Source: Mycobacterium mantenii (lineage in GTDB: Bacteria; Actinomycetota; Actinomycetes; Mycobacteriales; Mycobacteriaceae). From it: a DNA stretch of 64,000 nt. Both the position numbers and the translations under genes were made by a program. The notes beneath the pieces are model-generated. The model was not told the DNA's origin. It saw only the letters and a program-made list of their open reading frames with translations, and ran no database searches. Positions within the stretch are counted from its first letter, which is position 1, and each line of letters begins with the position of its first letter. The stretch spans positions 4,340,001-4,404,000 of the forward strand of contig NZ_AP022590.1 in the NCBI RefSeq assembly GCF_010731775.1. The letters are read 5' to 3'. Of the stretch, positions 38,199 through 48,373 are shown in pieces.

Positions 38199-38230
38199 TT
38201 ATCCACATCAGCTATCAACAGTGGGGATAA
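38199..38230. promoter_or_regulatory. DnaA box pair between the Rv0010c homologue and crgA
   Basis: A perfect TTATCCACA is at 38199-38207 and an inverted near-copy TGGGGATAA (one mismatch) at 38222-38230, in the gap upstream of the Rv0010c-like gene and downstream of crgA. This is about 31 kb from oriC. It may be a DnaA titration or regulatory site. Confidence 0.45.
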
Positions 38231-38318
38231 ATCACATGCGTGTGATTGGGTGGTCGGAAAGTTGCTGAGGCAGGGGCAAATCGGGCCGAAAATGAATTCA
38301 TTATGCGGAGTGTCCTGC

Positions 38319-38600
38319 TCAGTGCCACCGCATCGTGAGCAACAAACCGGTGATCATGAAGGCGAACGCGATTGCGTAGTTCCACGGTCCCAATTGCGCC
38401 ATCCAGTTGAGGGCGGTCGGCGCCTGGCTTCCGACTGCGGCCAACTGGAACACCATCAGCCAGACGAGGCCGATCAGCATGAGACCGATGAACAGCGCGA
38501 CGAACCATACGCTCGACGGCCCGACCTTGACCTTCACCGGGGTGCGGCTGACCGCGCTGACGGTGAAGTCGTTCTTCTTGCGGACCTTGGACTTGGGCAT
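38319..38600 (-). CDS. crgA: Cell division protein CrgA
   Basis: A 93-residue small membrane protein, identical in length to M. tuberculosis CrgA (Rv0011c), starting [16 protein letters not shown] polar N-terminus is followed by two transmembrane helices (about 30-52 and 67-90). CrgA stabilises the FtsZ/FtsI/FtsQ septal machinery and binds CwsA. ATG 38600-38598 is chosen by family match; the longer upstream frame would overlap the promoter region of the DUF881 gene. Confidence 0.95.
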   Translation of the reverse strand: MPKSKVRKKNDFTVSAVSRTPVKVKVGPSSVWFVALFIGLMLIGLVWLMVFQLAAVGSQAPTALNWMAQLGPWNYAIAFAFMITGLLLTMRWH

Positions 38601-38729
38601 GATTACCTCGCGAATTACCTCAACGACACGACGAGCGGGACGGGGTGCAACGATGAACACTGCAGCTGCACCCATTGCTCGGCTACGAGACTAACTCACC
38701 TGGGACGGTGACCAGGAAATGGAGACTCG

Positions 38730-39473
38730 ATGATCCAGACGCGCCGGTCGCCGTGGCGCCTGGGCGTCCCGGTCGTGTGTCTGCTGGCCGGGCTGCTGCT
38801 CGCCGCGACCCACGGCGTCTCCGGTGGCACCGAAATCCGCCGCAGTGACGCCCCGCGGCTGGTGGACCTGGTCCGCGAGACCCAGTCATCGGTGAACCGT
38901 CTCAGCGCCCAGCGCGAGGATCTGGCGCACCAGATCGACGCCGCGCACGGCCGTTCGTCGGATGCGGCGCTCACGGCGATGCTGCGACGCACCAGCGAGC
39001 TCGCCGGCGAAGCGGGGATGGGCCCGGTGCACGGCCCGGGCCTGGTCGTCACCCTCGCGGACGCCCAGCGCGACGCCAACGGCCGCTTCCCGCGCGACGC
39101 GTCTCCGGACGATCTGGTGGTGCACCAGCAAGACATCCAGGCGGTGCTCAACGCGCTGTGGAGCGCCGGCGCCGAGGCGGTCCAGATGCAGGACCAGCGC
39201 ATCATCGCGACGTCGGTGCCGCGCTGCGTCGGCAACACCCTGCTGCTCAACGGGCGCACCTACAGCCCGCCGTACACGATCACCGCGATCGGCAACGCCG
39301 CGGCCATGCAAGCCGCCCTCGCCGCCGCTCCCCTGGTGATCCTGTACAAGCAGTACGTGGTCCGCTTCGGCCTCGGTTACGCAGAAGACGTCAAGTCGGA
39401 CGTGCAGGTGGTGGGTCATTTCGAGCCCGATCGGCTGCACTTTGCGCAGCCCAATGGCCCGGTGAACTACTGA
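38730..39473 (+). CDS. DUF881 membrane-anchored protein, Rv0012 homologue
   Basis: A 247-residue protein with one N-terminal transmembrane anchor (about 10-28, LGVPVVCLLAGLLLAATHG), a short helical region and a DUF881 domain (about 80-247) outside the membrane. DUF881 proteins are found near divisome genes in Actinobacteria and Firmicutes; no enzymatic activity is established. ATG 38730 follows GGAAATGGAG. It is divergent from crgA and 48 bp upstream of trpG. Confidence 0.88.
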   Translation: MIQTRRSPWRLGVPVVCLLAGLLLAATHGVSGGTEIRRSDAPRLVDLVRETQSSVNRLSAQREDLAHQIDAAHGRSSDAALTAMLRRTSELAGEAGMGPVHGPGLVVTLADAQRDANGRFPRDASPDDLVVHQQDIQAVLNALWSAGAEAVQMQDQRIIATSVPRCVGNTLLLNGRTYSPPYTITAIGNAAAMQAALAAAPLVILYKQYVVRFGLGYAEDVKSDVQVVGHFEPDRLHFAQPNGPVNY

Positions 39474-39521
39474 CTCCTACTGACCGGCGGCGCGAGCGGC
39501 GGCGGGCGGTAACCTGACACG

Positions 39522-40208
39522 GTGCGGATCCTGGTCGTCGACAATTACGACAGCTTCGTGTTCAACCTGGTGCAGTACCTCGGTCAGCTGGGTGTGGACG
39601 CCGAAGTCTGGCGCAACGACGACACGCGGCTGTCCGACGACGCGGCCGTCGCCCGTCAGTTCGACGGGGTGCTGCTCAGCCCGGGGCCGGGCACCCCGGA
39701 GCGCGCCGGCGCGTCGATCGGGATGGTCAAGGCGTGTGCCGCCGAGCGCACTCCGCTGCTCGGGGTCTGCCTGGGACACCAGGCCATCGGCGTCGCATTC
39801 GGCGCGACCGTCGACCGTGCCCCCGAACTGTTGCACGGCAAGACCAGCAGCGTCTACCACACCAATGTTGGTGTGCTGCAAGGACTTCCGGATCCTTTTA
39901 CGGCGACTCGCTACCATTCGCTTACCATCCTGCCCGAGTCGCTGCCGCCGGTGCTGGAGGTCACGGCTCGCACCCAAAGCGGCGTGATCATGGGCGTGCG
40001 GCACACCGGATTGCCGATTCACGGTGTTCAGTTCCATCCGGAGTCGATCCTCACCGAGGGCGGCCACCGCATGCTGGCGAACTGGCTCGCCGATTGCGGG
40101 TGGGAACGCAACGACACGTTGGTGCGCCGGCTGGAGAATGACGTGCACGCCGCGGTGCGACCGTATTTCCCGGCCGACCCGACGGCTACTGACCGAACTT
40201 CAGCGTGA
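39522..40208 (+). CDS. trpG: Glutamine amidotransferase, anthranilate/aminodeoxychorismate synthase component II
   Basis: A 228-residue class I glutamine amidotransferase that supplies ammonia to a chorismate-using partner (TrpE or PabB). The nucleophile is Cys83 in GVCLGHQ, and the His/Glu pair is in GVQFHPES. Starting VVDNYDSFVFNLVQYL, it matches Rv0013. It probably serves tryptophan and folate synthesis; no partner subunit is near. GTG 39522 is the family start. The last 23 bp overlap the 3' end of pknB on the other strand. Confidence 0.92.
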   Translation: MRILVVDNYDSFVFNLVQYLGQLGVDAEVWRNDDTRLSDDAAVARQFDGVLLSPGPGTPERAGASIGMVKACAAERTPLLGVCLGHQAIGVAFGATVDRAPELLHGKTSSVYHTNVGVLQGLPDPFTATRYHSLTILPESLPPVLEVTARTQSGVIMGVRHTGLPIHGVQFHPESILTEGGHRMLANWLADCGWERNDTLVRRLENDVHAAVRPYFPADPTATDRTSA

Positions 40209-42066
40209 TGATGCCGTCACGATTGACCCCGGTCCCGGCCGGCGGGTTCTGATACACCACCCGATGGGACTGGGAGCCACCGGCGTCGACGTCGGCGCCC
40301 TTGTCCAGGATCCCCGTCCAGCCCAGCGCGCGTAGCCGGGGTTCGGCGTCGGTCCAGAACATGCCGGACAGGTCGGGCATGACGAACTGATTGCCCTTGG
40401 ACACCTGCAGCTCGATCACCGAGTCCACCGGAACCATCTGTCCCTTGGGCGGATTGGTGCCGATCACCTCACCAGCCGGGCGCGGACTGTCCACCTGCGC
40501 CTGGGTGATCTTGCTGAAGCCGTAAACGGTCAGGTTCTTCTGCGCGATGTCGACGGTCTGGCCGGCGATGTCGGGAACCTGCTTGGTCTCCGGCCCGGAG
40601 CCGACGATGAGGGTGACGACGTTGGTGATCGCCGACGTCTGGTTGGCCGGCGGGTTGGTCCCGATGACCTTGCCCAGCAGCTCCGGGGTCGAGGGCGAAT
40701 TGGCCTGCTTGAATTTGCTGAAACCCGCGGCCTTGAGCTTGGTGACCGCGTCGGAGTAGCTCAGCGAGGACACGTCGGGCACCTCGCGCTGTTCGGGCCC
40801 GGTGGAGACGTTGATGGTGATCTCGTCGCCCGCGTTGACCGACGCGTTGGCGCCCGGGTCGGTAGCAATGACGTGGTCGGGCGGGATCGTCGAATCCGGC
40901 TTTTGCAGGGTCCGGGTCTTGAACCCGCGATTCTGCAGCGCGGCGATGGCGTCGGCGGACACCTGCCCGCGCACGTCGGGCACCTGCACGTCGCGGGCGC
41001 CGCCGCCGAACGTGTTGAAAGCGATGACAACAACGATGGTCAGGACGGCCAGCGCGGCCACCGCGACGATCCAGCGGCCGACCGAACCGACGCTGCGGTC
41101 CTCGCCCGCGTCGGCGAGAACCTGCCGCGGTAGCGGATCGGTCCGTGACGGGCCGGCGCCGCCCGTGCCGGACGAAAGCAGCGAGCTCCGGTCGGCGTCG
41201 GTGAGCACCTTGGGCGCTTCGGGCTTCTCGCCGTTGTGCACCCGAATCAGATCGGTCCGCATCTCCGCCGCGGTCTGATAGCGGTTGTCGGGATTCTTCG
41301 CCAGCGCCTTGAGCACGACGGCGTCGAGGTCCGCGGAGATCCCTTCGTGCCGCTGCGACGGCGGGACCGGGTCTTCCCGAACATGTTGGTAGGCAACGGC
41401 GACCGGCGAGTCACCGGTGAAAGGTGGTTCGCCCGTGAGGACTTCATAGAGAACGCAGCCAAGTGAGTACACGTCGGAACGCGCGTCGACGGCGTCCCCG
41501 CGGGCCTGCTCGGGGGAGAGATACTGTGCGGTCCCGATCACCGCCGCGGTCTGGGTGACGCTGTTGCCGCTGTCGGCGATCGCGCGGGCGATGCCGAAGT
41601 CCATCACCTTGACCGCGTTGGTGGTGCTGATCATGATGTTGGCCGGCTTGACGTCGCGATGGATGATGCCGTTCTGGTGGCTGAAGTTCAGCGCCTGGCA
41701 CGCGTCGGCGATGATCTCGATGGCCCGGCGCGGCGGCAGCGGGCCATCGGTGTGCACGATGTCGCGCAGGGTGACGCCGTCGACGTACTCCATCACGATG
41801 TAGGGCAGCGGCCCGGTCGGCGTCTCGGCCTCGCCGGTGTCGTAGACGGCGACGATGGACGGGTGATTCAGCGCGGCCGCGTTTTGCGCTTCGCGCCGGA
41901 AGCGGAGGTAGAAGCTCGGATCGCGGGCCAGATCCGCGCGCAGCACCTTGACCGCGACGTCCCGATGCAAACGGACGTCACGGGCCAGATGAACCTCGGA
42001 CATACCCCCGAAGCCGAGGATCTCGCCCAGTTCATAGCGGTCGGACAGGTGCTGCGGCGTGCTCAT
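40186..42066 (-). CDS. pknB: Serine/threonine protein kinase PknB
   Basis: A 626-residue transmembrane kinase, the same length as in M. tuberculosis. The kinase domain (1-280) has Lys40, the HRD/DFG motifs ([19 protein letters not shown]) and activation-loop threonines in [13 protein letters not shown] transmembrane segment near 330-350 leads to four extracytoplasmic PASTA repeats that sense muropeptides and lipid II. It controls growth and peptidoglycan synthesis through many substrates. ATG 42066 overlaps the pknA stop as ATGA, the last step of the operon. Confidence 0.97.
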   Translation of the reverse strand: MSTPQHLSDRYELGEILGFGGMSEVHLARDVRLHRDVAVKVLRADLARDPSFYLRFRREAQNAAALNHPSIVAVYDTGEAETPTGPLPYIVMEYVDGVTLRDIVHTDGPLPPRRAIEIIADACQALNFSHQNGIIHRDVKPANIMISTTNAVKVMDFGIARAIADSGNSVTQTAAVIGTAQYLSPEQARGDAVDARSDVYSLGCVLYEVLTGEPPFTGDSPVAVAYQHVREDPVPPSQRHEGISADLDAVVLKALAKNPDNRYQTAAEMRTDLIRVHNGEKPEAPKVLTDADRSSLLSSGTGGAGPSRTDPLPRQVLADAGEDRSVGSVGRWIVAVAALAVLTIVVVIAFNTFGGGARDVQVPDVRGQVSADAIAALQNRGFKTRTLQKPDSTIPPDHVIATDPGANASVNAGDEITINVSTGPEQREVPDVSSLSYSDAVTKLKAAGFSKFKQANSPSTPELLGKVIGTNPPANQTSAITNVVTLIVGSGPETKQVPDIAGQTVDIAQKNLTVYGFSKITQAQVDSPRPAGEVIGTNPPKGQMVPVDSVIELQVSKGNQFVMPDLSGMFWTDAEPRLRALGWTGILDKGADVDAGGSQSHRVVYQNPPAGTGVNRDGIITLKFGQ

Positions 42067-43349
42067 TGCGGTGTTCCGTGTCGGGCTGGCACGTTGCGGA
42101 AGCCAGAAGTCCCTATTGTCCCGTCATCCGGCCAATTAAGCCGCATGTCGAGCCGAGCCCCAGAACCGCTCGGTGTCTTGCTCGGCGGCGGCGGCGCCGA
42201 GGCGGGCGGGGTCCCGGTGTCGGTCACCGTCGGTGGTTGTTGCTGCTGGTCCGCCTTCGAGTTGATGACGATCAGCACCGCGATGATGATCGCCAGCGCC
42301 CCGAGCACCCCGGCCGCCCACAACAACGCCCGCTGACCCGAGGAGAAGGTCCGTCGGGCCGGGGGCGGGCGGTGGCCGCCGGTGGCCGGCCGCGACCGGC
42401 GCGGCGCGGCGTTGCGGCTCGGGGACACCGCGGCGGCTCGGGTGGTCGGGCTGGACGGGATGGCAGCCGGCGAGGCCCGGCCGGCAGGCGGCGTCGCGCT
42501 GGGCCGCGGCGGACGGCGTCCGGCCCGCACCGCGGCCACCGCGTCGGCGAACGGTCCCCCGCTGCGGTACCGCATCGCGGGGTTCTTCACCAGCGTGATC
42601 TCGATGAGTTCGCGCACGTTGGGCGGCAACTCCGCGGGCAGCGGCGGCGGCGGTTCCTTGATGTGCTTCATCGCCACCGTAAGGGCGCCATCACCGGTGA
42701 AGGGCCGCTTGCCCGAAACAACCTCATAGCCAACCACTCCCAGCGAGTACACGTCGCTGGACGGGGTGGCGTCGTGACCCAGGGCCTGTTCGGGCGCGAT
42801 GTACTGGGCGGTGCCCATCACCATCCCGGTCTGGGTCACCGGGGCGGCGTCGACGGCCTTGGCGATACCGAAGTCGGTGATCTTCACCTGGCCGGTCGGA
42901 GTGATCAAGATGTTGCCCGGCTTGACGTCGCGGTGCACCAGACCGGCGGCGTGCGCGACCTGCAGAGCGCGGCCGGTCTGCTCGAGCATGTCCAGTGCGT
43001 GGCGCAGCGACAGCCGGCCGGTGCGCTTGAGCACCGAGTTCAACGGCTCACCGTTGACCAGCTCCATCACCAGATAGGCGGTCCGGCCTTCCCCGTCCAG
43101 CTGGCTTTCGCCGTAGTCATGGACGGCCGCGATCCCGGGGTGGTTGAGCATGGCGGTGGTACGCGCTTCGGCGCGGAACCGCTCAATGAACTCCGGGTCC
43201 TGGGAGAACTCCTGCTTGAGTACCTTGACCGCGACGCGTCGGCCCAGCCGGCTGTCTACCGCCTCCCACACCTGACCCATGCCGCCGGTGGCGATCAGGC
43301 GCTGAAGGCGGTACCTGCCAGACAGCGTCACACCAACTCGCGGGCTCAT
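42063..43349 (-). CDS. pknA: Serine/threonine protein kinase PknA
   Basis: A 428-residue kinase (M. tuberculosis about 431). Kinase motifs are [29 protein letters not shown] and [10 protein letters not shown] Pro/Ala/Arg-rich juxtamembrane linker leads to one transmembrane segment (about 337-358) and a short outer tail without PASTA repeats. PknA and PknB jointly regulate cell shape and division. ATG 43349-43347 overlaps the pbpA stop; the longer upstream frame lies inside pbpA and is not real. Confidence 0.97.
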   Translation of the reverse strand: MSPRVGVTLSGRYRLQRLIATGGMGQVWEAVDSRLGRRVAVKVLKQEFSQDPEFIERFRAEARTTAMLNHPGIAAVHDYGESQLDGEGRTAYLVMELVNGEPLNSVLKRTGRLSLRHALDMLEQTGRALQVAHAAGLVHRDVKPGNILITPTGQVKITDFGIAKAVDAAPVTQTGMVMGTAQYIAPEQALGHDATPSSDVYSLGVVGYEVVSGKRPFTGDGALTVAMKHIKEPPPPLPAELPPNVRELIEITLVKNPAMRYRSGGPFADAVAAVRAGRRPPRPSATPPAGRASPAAIPSSPTTRAAAVSPSRNAAPRRSRPATGGHRPPPARRTFSSGQRALLWAAGVLGALAIIIAVLIVINSKADQQQQPPTVTDTGTPPASAPPPPSKTPSGSGARLDMRLNWPDDGTIGTSGFRNVPARHGTPQ

Positions 43350-44824
43350 GGTCCTCCCTGTAGCGCGGCCTCGATCACAGCCCGTCCGATCGGCGCGGCG
43401 AGTGCACCCCCCGTCGCGGACAGGCGGTCGGCGCCATTCTCCACCAACACCGCCACAGCGACCTTCGGGGTCTGTGCGGGCGCGAAAGCGATGTACCACG
43501 CGTGCGGCGGGGTGTGCCGCGGATCGCTGCCATGCTCTGCGGTACCAGTCTTAGATGCGATCTGCACGCCGGGAATGGCCCCTTTCTGCTGTGCGACCTT
43601 CTCGGCGCCGACCATCAGCTCTGTTAGCTTAGCGGCGACCTGCGGTGACACGGCGCGACGCTGCTCATAAGGTGCTGTGGTGCTGATGGTGGTCAGGTCG
43701 GGACCCTTGAGGCTGTCGACCAGGTAGGGCTGCATCGTCACCCCGCCGTTCGCGATGGTCGCGGCGATCTCGGCGTTCTGCAAGGGCGTCAAAGCGACAT
43801 CCTTCTGGCCGATGCTGGACATCCCCAGCGCCGCCGCATCCGGGATGATCCCCACGGTTGACTCCGCAACCTGCAGCGGGATGACACTGGGCGTGCTGTC
43901 CAGCCCGAACGACTGCGCCATGTTGCGCAACGCGTCGGACCCGGTGAGGATCCCGAGCTGGACGAATGCGGTGTTGCAGGACAGGGCGAAGGCCTGCTGC
44001 AAAGACACCGTCGGCGCGTTTCCACACGACTCCCCACCGTAGTTCTCCAGGGTTGCGGTGCTGTTGGGTAGCGGAATGGAGGGGGCGGCGGTCAGCTGCT
44101 GGGTGTCGGAGGCACCGGACTGCAGTGCGGCCGCGGTGGTGATCACCTTGAATGTGGATCCGGGCGGATAGGTCTCCGAGATGGCACGGTTGGTCAGCGG
44201 ATTGTTGGGGTCGTCGCGCAGCCGCTGCCACGCTTGCGCCTGAACTTCGGGGTCGTGCGACGAGAGCAGGTTGGGGTCATAGGACGGCGACGACACCATC
44301 GCCAGGATTTTCCCGGTCGACGGCTCGAGGGCAACGACGGCGCCCTTGCACGGCGGACCGCCGCAACCCTGTTGCATCGCGTCCCAGGCGGCCCGCTGGA
44401 CTCGTGGCTTGATCGTGGTGTCGACGTTCGCGCCGCGCGGGTCGCGACCGGTGAAGAAGTCGGCCAGCCTGCGTCCGAACAGCCGCTCGTCGGAGCCGTT
44501 CAACAGCGGATCCTCGGCGCGTTCCAGACCGGTGCTGGAATAGCGCAGCGAATAGAACCCGGTGATCGGCGCGTACTCCGCGGGGTTCGGGTAGACCCGC
44601 AGGAAGCGGTAGCGGTTGTCGGTGGCGGCCGAATAGGCCATCAACTGGCCGCCGGCCACGATCTGGCCGCGCTGGCGGGAATACTCATCGAGCAGCACCC
44701 GCTGATTGCGGGGGTCGGCACGCAGCGAGTCGGCGGCGAAGACCTGCGTCATCGTGGCGTTGATCAACAGCAACACGATCAACGCCATCACGGTCACCGA
44801 GATCCGGCGCAGGGAGGCGTTCAT
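43346..44824 (-). CDS. pbpA: Penicillin-binding protein PbpA (transpeptidase)
   Basis: A 492-residue class B PBP. An N-terminal transmembrane anchor (about 9-28) precedes the outer domain. The transpeptidase domain has the SxxK motif at Ser223 (YPPGSTFK), SCN (LSCNTAF) and KTG (ASKTGTAE). Cys154 and Cys159 may form a disulfide. PbpA crosslinks septal peptidoglycan and is a PknB target in M. tuberculosis. It is coupled to rodA and pknA by ATGA overlaps. Confidence 0.96.
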   Translation of the reverse strand: MNASLRRISVTVMALIVLLLINATMTQVFAADSLRADPRNQRVLLDEYSRQRGQIVAGGQLMAYSAATDNRYRFLRVYPNPAEYAPITGFYSLRYSSTGLERAEDPLLNGSDERLFGRRLADFFTGRDPRGANVDTTIKPRVQRAAWDAMQQGCGGPPCKGAVVALEPSTGKILAMVSSPSYDPNLLSSHDPEVQAQAWQRLRDDPNNPLTNRAISETYPPGSTFKVITTAAALQSGASDTQQLTAAPSIPLPNSTATLENYGGESCGNAPTVSLQQAFALSCNTAFVQLGILTGSDALRNMAQSFGLDSTPSVIPLQVAESTVGIIPDAAALGMSSIGQKDVALTPLQNAEIAATIANGGVTMQPYLVDSLKGPDLTTISTTAPYEQRRAVSPQVAAKLTELMVGAEKVAQQKGAIPGVQIASKTGTAEHGSDPRHTPPHAWYIAFAPAQTPKVAVAVLVENGADRLSATGGALAAPIGRAVIEAALQGGP

Positions 44825-46230
44825 ACTTTCTCGATCACCTCGGTGCCGGCCGCCGCGATCGACGGCTTTGTGCGGGCGCGGCCGCGCAGGGGACGACGGG
44901 CGCTGTGCGAAATGCGCGCCAGGATGGCCAGCAGCACATAGTTCGCCAGCAAGGACGAGCCGCCGTAGGACATCCACGGGGTGGTCAGCCCGGTCAGCGG
45001 AATCAGCTGGGTCACGCCGCCGACCACGATGAACAGCTGGAGGGCCAGCGTCGACGCCAGACCGGCGGCCAGCAGCTTGCCGAAACTGTCGCGGGTGGCG
45101 ATCGCCGTGCGCAGCCCGCGCACGATGACGATGGTGTAGAGCATCAAGATGCTGGCCAGCCCCACCAACCCCAGCTCTTCACCGAACGCGGCGATGATGA
45201 AGTCGGTCGAGGCGGCCGGCACGGTGTCGGGCTGACCGTTACCGAGGCCGGTGCCGAAGATCCCGCCGGTGGCAAAGCTGAAGAGCGACTGGACAATCTG
45301 GTAGCCGCTGCCGTCGGGGTCGGAGAACGGGTCCCACCACATCTGCACCCGCACCCGAACGTGGGCGAAAATGTAATACGCGACAACGCTTCCCGCGCCG
45401 AACAGCACCAAGCCTATCCCCACCCAACTGAAGCGCTGGGTGGCGAGATAGACCACCACCAGAAACGACGTGTACAGCAACAGCGAAGTGCCAAGGTCCT
45501 TTTCGAAGGCCATCACGCCGACCGAGATCACCCACGCCGCCAGCAGGGGGGCGAGGTCGCGGGGACGCGGCAGGGTCAAACCCATGAAATGCTTGCCGAC
45601 GCTGGTGAACAGGCCCCGCTTGGCAATGAGCACCGCGGAGAAAAAGATCAGCAGCAGAATCTTCGAGAACTCGGCGGGCTGAATTGAGAAGCCGGGGAAG
45701 CGAATCCAGATCTTGGCGCCGTTTTGTTCGGACAGCGATGCGGGCAACAGGGCCGGAATCACCAGGAAGATAAGACCGACCAGCCCGCAGATGTAGCCGT
45801 AGCGGGCCAGCTGCCGATGGTCCTTCAGGAACGTGACCACCAGGGAGAAGGTCACCACGCCGATCAGGGTCCACAGCATCTGCTGGGTTGCGCTGGGGTG
45901 GTGGCGGCCGCTTAGTTGATTGGTGACCAGATCGAGCCGGTGAATCATCACCAGGCCAAGGCCGTTGAGCAAGGCCACGATCGGCAACAGCAGCGGATCG
46001 GTATACGGCGCGAAGCGCCTGATGGCCATGTGCGCCGATCCGAAGACGATGAGAAACACCAGTCCGTAGCTGATCGCGGTCCAGTGCAGCTCGCGCTCCT
46101 GGTTGGCTTCGACTATCAGCAGCGCGGCGACGGTGATCAGCGAGGCGAAGCCCAGAAGCAACAACTCGGCATTGCGCCGGGTAGGCAACGGGGGCGTGAC
46201 CGCGACCGGCGGCTGAAGCTGTGTCGTCAT
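44821..46230 (-). CDS. rodA: RodA/FtsW SEDS peptidoglycan glycosyltransferase
   Basis: A 469-residue SEDS-family polytopic membrane protein with about ten or more transmembrane segments and the signature [27 protein letters not shown]-like region near the C-terminus ([20 protein letters not shown]). SEDS proteins polymerise lipid II and pair with class B PBPs, here PbpA. The start at 46230 overlaps the pstP stop; an open frame extending upstream is a shadow of pstP. Length equals that of M. tuberculosis RodA. Confidence 0.96.
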   Translation of the reverse strand: [469 protein letters not shown]

Positions 46231-47738
46231 GCCACGGGCCGGCAATCGATGCCCGGTTGAAGTGGCGGCCCGGGAAGCGCGGTCACTGTCTGCGAGGTGG
46301 TCGTGGGACCTGCCGGCGCAGAGTTCGCGGGGCCGTTGGCGCTCGTACTCGGTGGGGGGCTGGCGCTCGAGGTGGTCGGTGGTGCTGGCGATGCTGTGGT
46401 GCCGGATTCTGGTGTTCCGCTGCGGGTGCCCGGTGAGCCGGGCGGAGACGTGGCCCGCGGGGACGGACAGATCGGCAGCAGATATTCGGCCAGCAGTTGC
46501 CGCAGCTGCGATTCGGCCTGGTCCAGGCTGCCGCCCGGCAGTCCCGTTTGGACTTGGACTTGTCCGGGGCGGCGCAGGTCTGGCAGCGTCATCGGCTGGC
46601 AATTGGCGTGGCCACCGGATTGCTCGTAGCTGATCAGGGATAGCTCGTTGCGTGTGTTCAGACAGCCCACCAGATACGGCTGCTGCAACGGGACGCCCAG
46701 CAGGGTGCCCTGAATTCCCCGGACGATCGAGATCCTGCCGCTGTATTCCGCGACGTAGTAGTTCCGCTGGATCACCCACCATCCGACGGTGAGGCCCGCG
46801 AACACCAACAGCACCGCCAGCGCGACGGCGATGAACATCTTCCGGCGCGACCAGCGCGGCCGATTCGGTGTCTCCGGTTGCGGCGCAACACGTTTGGCGG
46901 ACTCATCGCGAGGCCGGATCGCCGAAGCGCGCCCGGCGGAAGTGTTGGGCAGGGTCATCTGATCCTCGTCGCCCGACACTGCGCCGGCGAGAATCGGCTG
47001 GGTCTGCCCGTAGTCGTAGTCGACCACGTCGGCGACAACGACCGTCACGTTGTCCGGGCCGCCGCCCCGCAGCGCCAACTCGATGAGACGGTAGGCAGCC
47101 TCGGAGACGTCGGGGATCTGCAGGGCCTCGAGGATGGTCTCGTCGCTCACCGGGTCCGATAGTCCGTCGGAACACAGTAGGTAGCGGTCACCGGCGCGCG
47201 CCTCGCGCATGGTCAACGTCGGCTCGACCTCGTGACCGGTGAGGGCGCGCATGATCAACGATCGCTGCGGATGGCTGTGCGCCTCTTCCCGGGTGATCCG
47301 GCCTTCGTCGACCAGGGTCTGCACAAACGTGTCGTCCTTGGTGATCTGGCTCAGCTCACCGTCGCGCAGCAGGTAGCCACGCGAGTCGCCGATATGCACC
47401 ATGCCGATGCGGTCGCCGGCGAACAAGATCGCGGTGAGAGTGGTGCCCATCCCCTCGAGCTCGGGTTCGGCTTCGACCTGTGCGGCGATGGCCGCGTTGC
47501 CGGAGCGCACCGCGTTGTCGAGCTTGGCCAGCAGGTCGCCGCCCGGCTCGTCGTCGTCGAGGTGGGCCAGCGCGGCGATCACCAGCTGGGACGCCACCTC
47601 GCCCGCCGCGTGACCGCCCATGCCGTCGGCCAGCGCGAGCAACCGTGCACCGGCATAGACAGAATCTTCGTTATTGGCGCGTACCAGGCCGCGATCACTC
47701 CGCGCGGCATACCGCAGGACCAGCGTCACGGGCGCCAC
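46227..47738 (-). CDS. pstP: PP2C-type serine/threonine phosphatase PstP
   Basis: A 503-residue membrane phosphatase opposing PknA and PknB. The PP2C domain occupies about 1-240 with metal-binding motifs ANNEDSVYAG, LADGMGGHAAGE, HIGDSRGYL and RGGGPDNVTVVVADV. A juxtamembrane segment, a transmembrane helix near 303-322 and an outer domain with a Pro/Thr/Ser-rich tail follow. The start is GTG 47738 right after GAGGA; another GTG three codons later is possible. The tail is variable compared with M. tuberculosis. Confidence 0.96.
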   Translation of the reverse strand: MAPVTLVLRYAARSDRGLVRANNEDSVYAGARLLALADGMGGHAAGEVASQLVIAALAHLDDDEPGGDLLAKLDNAVRSGNAAIAAQVEAEPELEGMGTTLTAILFAGDRIGMVHIGDSRGYLLRDGELSQITKDDTFVQTLVDEGRITREEAHSHPQRSLIMRALTGHEVEPTLTMREARAGDRYLLCSDGLSDPVSDETILEALQIPDVSEAAYRLIELALRGGGPDNVTVVVADVVDYDYGQTQPILAGAVSGDEDQMTLPNTSAGRASAIRPRDESAKRVAPQPETPNRPRWSRRKMFIAVALAVLLVFAGLTVGWWVIQRNYYVAEYSGRISIVRGIQGTLLGVPLQQPYLVGCLNTRNELSLISYEQSGGHANCQPMTLPDLRRPGQVQVQTGLPGGSLDQAESQLRQLLAEYLLPICPSPRATSPPGSPGTRSGTPESGTTASPAPPTTSSASPPPSTSANGPANSAPAGPTTTSQTVTALPGPPLQPGIDCRPVA

Positions 47739-47781
47739 TCCTCGATCCCGGCTGTGCCGGCATCATCGTCGTAGGCGCGGG

Positions 47782-48249
47782 TCACGGGCGCAGCTCGATC
47801 GCCGTTTTGCCGATTCGAATCGGCGTTCCGATTGGAACTCGTACCGCAGTCGTCACCTTCGCCCTGTCAAGGTAAGTGCCGTTGGTCGATCCTAGATCCT
47901 CGACGTACCACTCCGAGCCCCGCTGAGACAGCCGGGCGTGCCGCGTCGAGGCGTAGTCGTCGGTGAGCACCAGCGTGGAGTCGTCAGCCCGTCCGATCAA
48001 CACCGGCTGCCCGCTCAGGGTGATACGGCCGCCGGCCAGCGCGCCTTCGGTGACCACCAGATAGCGGGCCGCGTGCCGGCGCTGCCGTGAGGGCAGCAGC
48101 GTGCTGCGCAACGCCAACCCGCGTCGCACCATGACAGCACCGGTGGGCGCGTAGATGTCGGTCCGAAGGATTCGCAGCACGGACCAGATGAATACCCACA
48201 GCAGCATTAAAAATCCGGCGCGCGTCAGCTGCAGTACCAGTCCCTGCAT
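47782..48249 (-). CDS. fhaB: FHA-domain protein FhaB (FipA)
   Basis: A 155-residue protein: an N-terminal transmembrane helix (about 5-28, LTRAGFLMLLWVFIWSVL) and a C-terminal FHA phosphothreonine-binding domain (VLIGRADDSTLVL, YASTRHARL, YVEDLGSTNGTYLD). It is phosphorylated by the kinases of this operon and connects FtsZ/FtsQ and MurJ-type regulation in mycobacteria. ATG 48249-48247 gives exactly the M. tuberculosis length; an upstream ATG at 48303 is rejected. Confidence 0.96.
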   Translation of the reverse strand: MQGLVLQLTRAGFLMLLWVFIWSVLRILRTDIYAPTGAVMVRRGLALRSTLLPSRQRRHAARYLVVTEGALAGGRITLSGQPVLIGRADDSTLVLTDDYASTRHARLSQRGSEWYVEDLGSTNGTYLDRAKVTTAVRVPIGTPIRIGKTAIELRP

Positions 48250-48373
48250 CTGGCGTCCTTTCCGTCCTAGCGTCGCATCTCTGGTGCCCGTGACTCCGAG
48301 CACATCGGCTACGTCACGATACTTGGACGGCGGTCGACACGGGGCGAAGCACGGCAGCGTTAAGCCCAGTGGC

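Noticed and set aside
42066-43670. 534-codon plus-strand open frame opposite pknA
   Set aside because: Antisense shadow of pknA and pbpA; no recognisable domain.
44821-46782. 653-residue RodA with a long N-terminal extension
   Set aside because: The extension lies inside pstP; the ATG at 46230 overlaps the pstP stop and gives the standard 469 residues.
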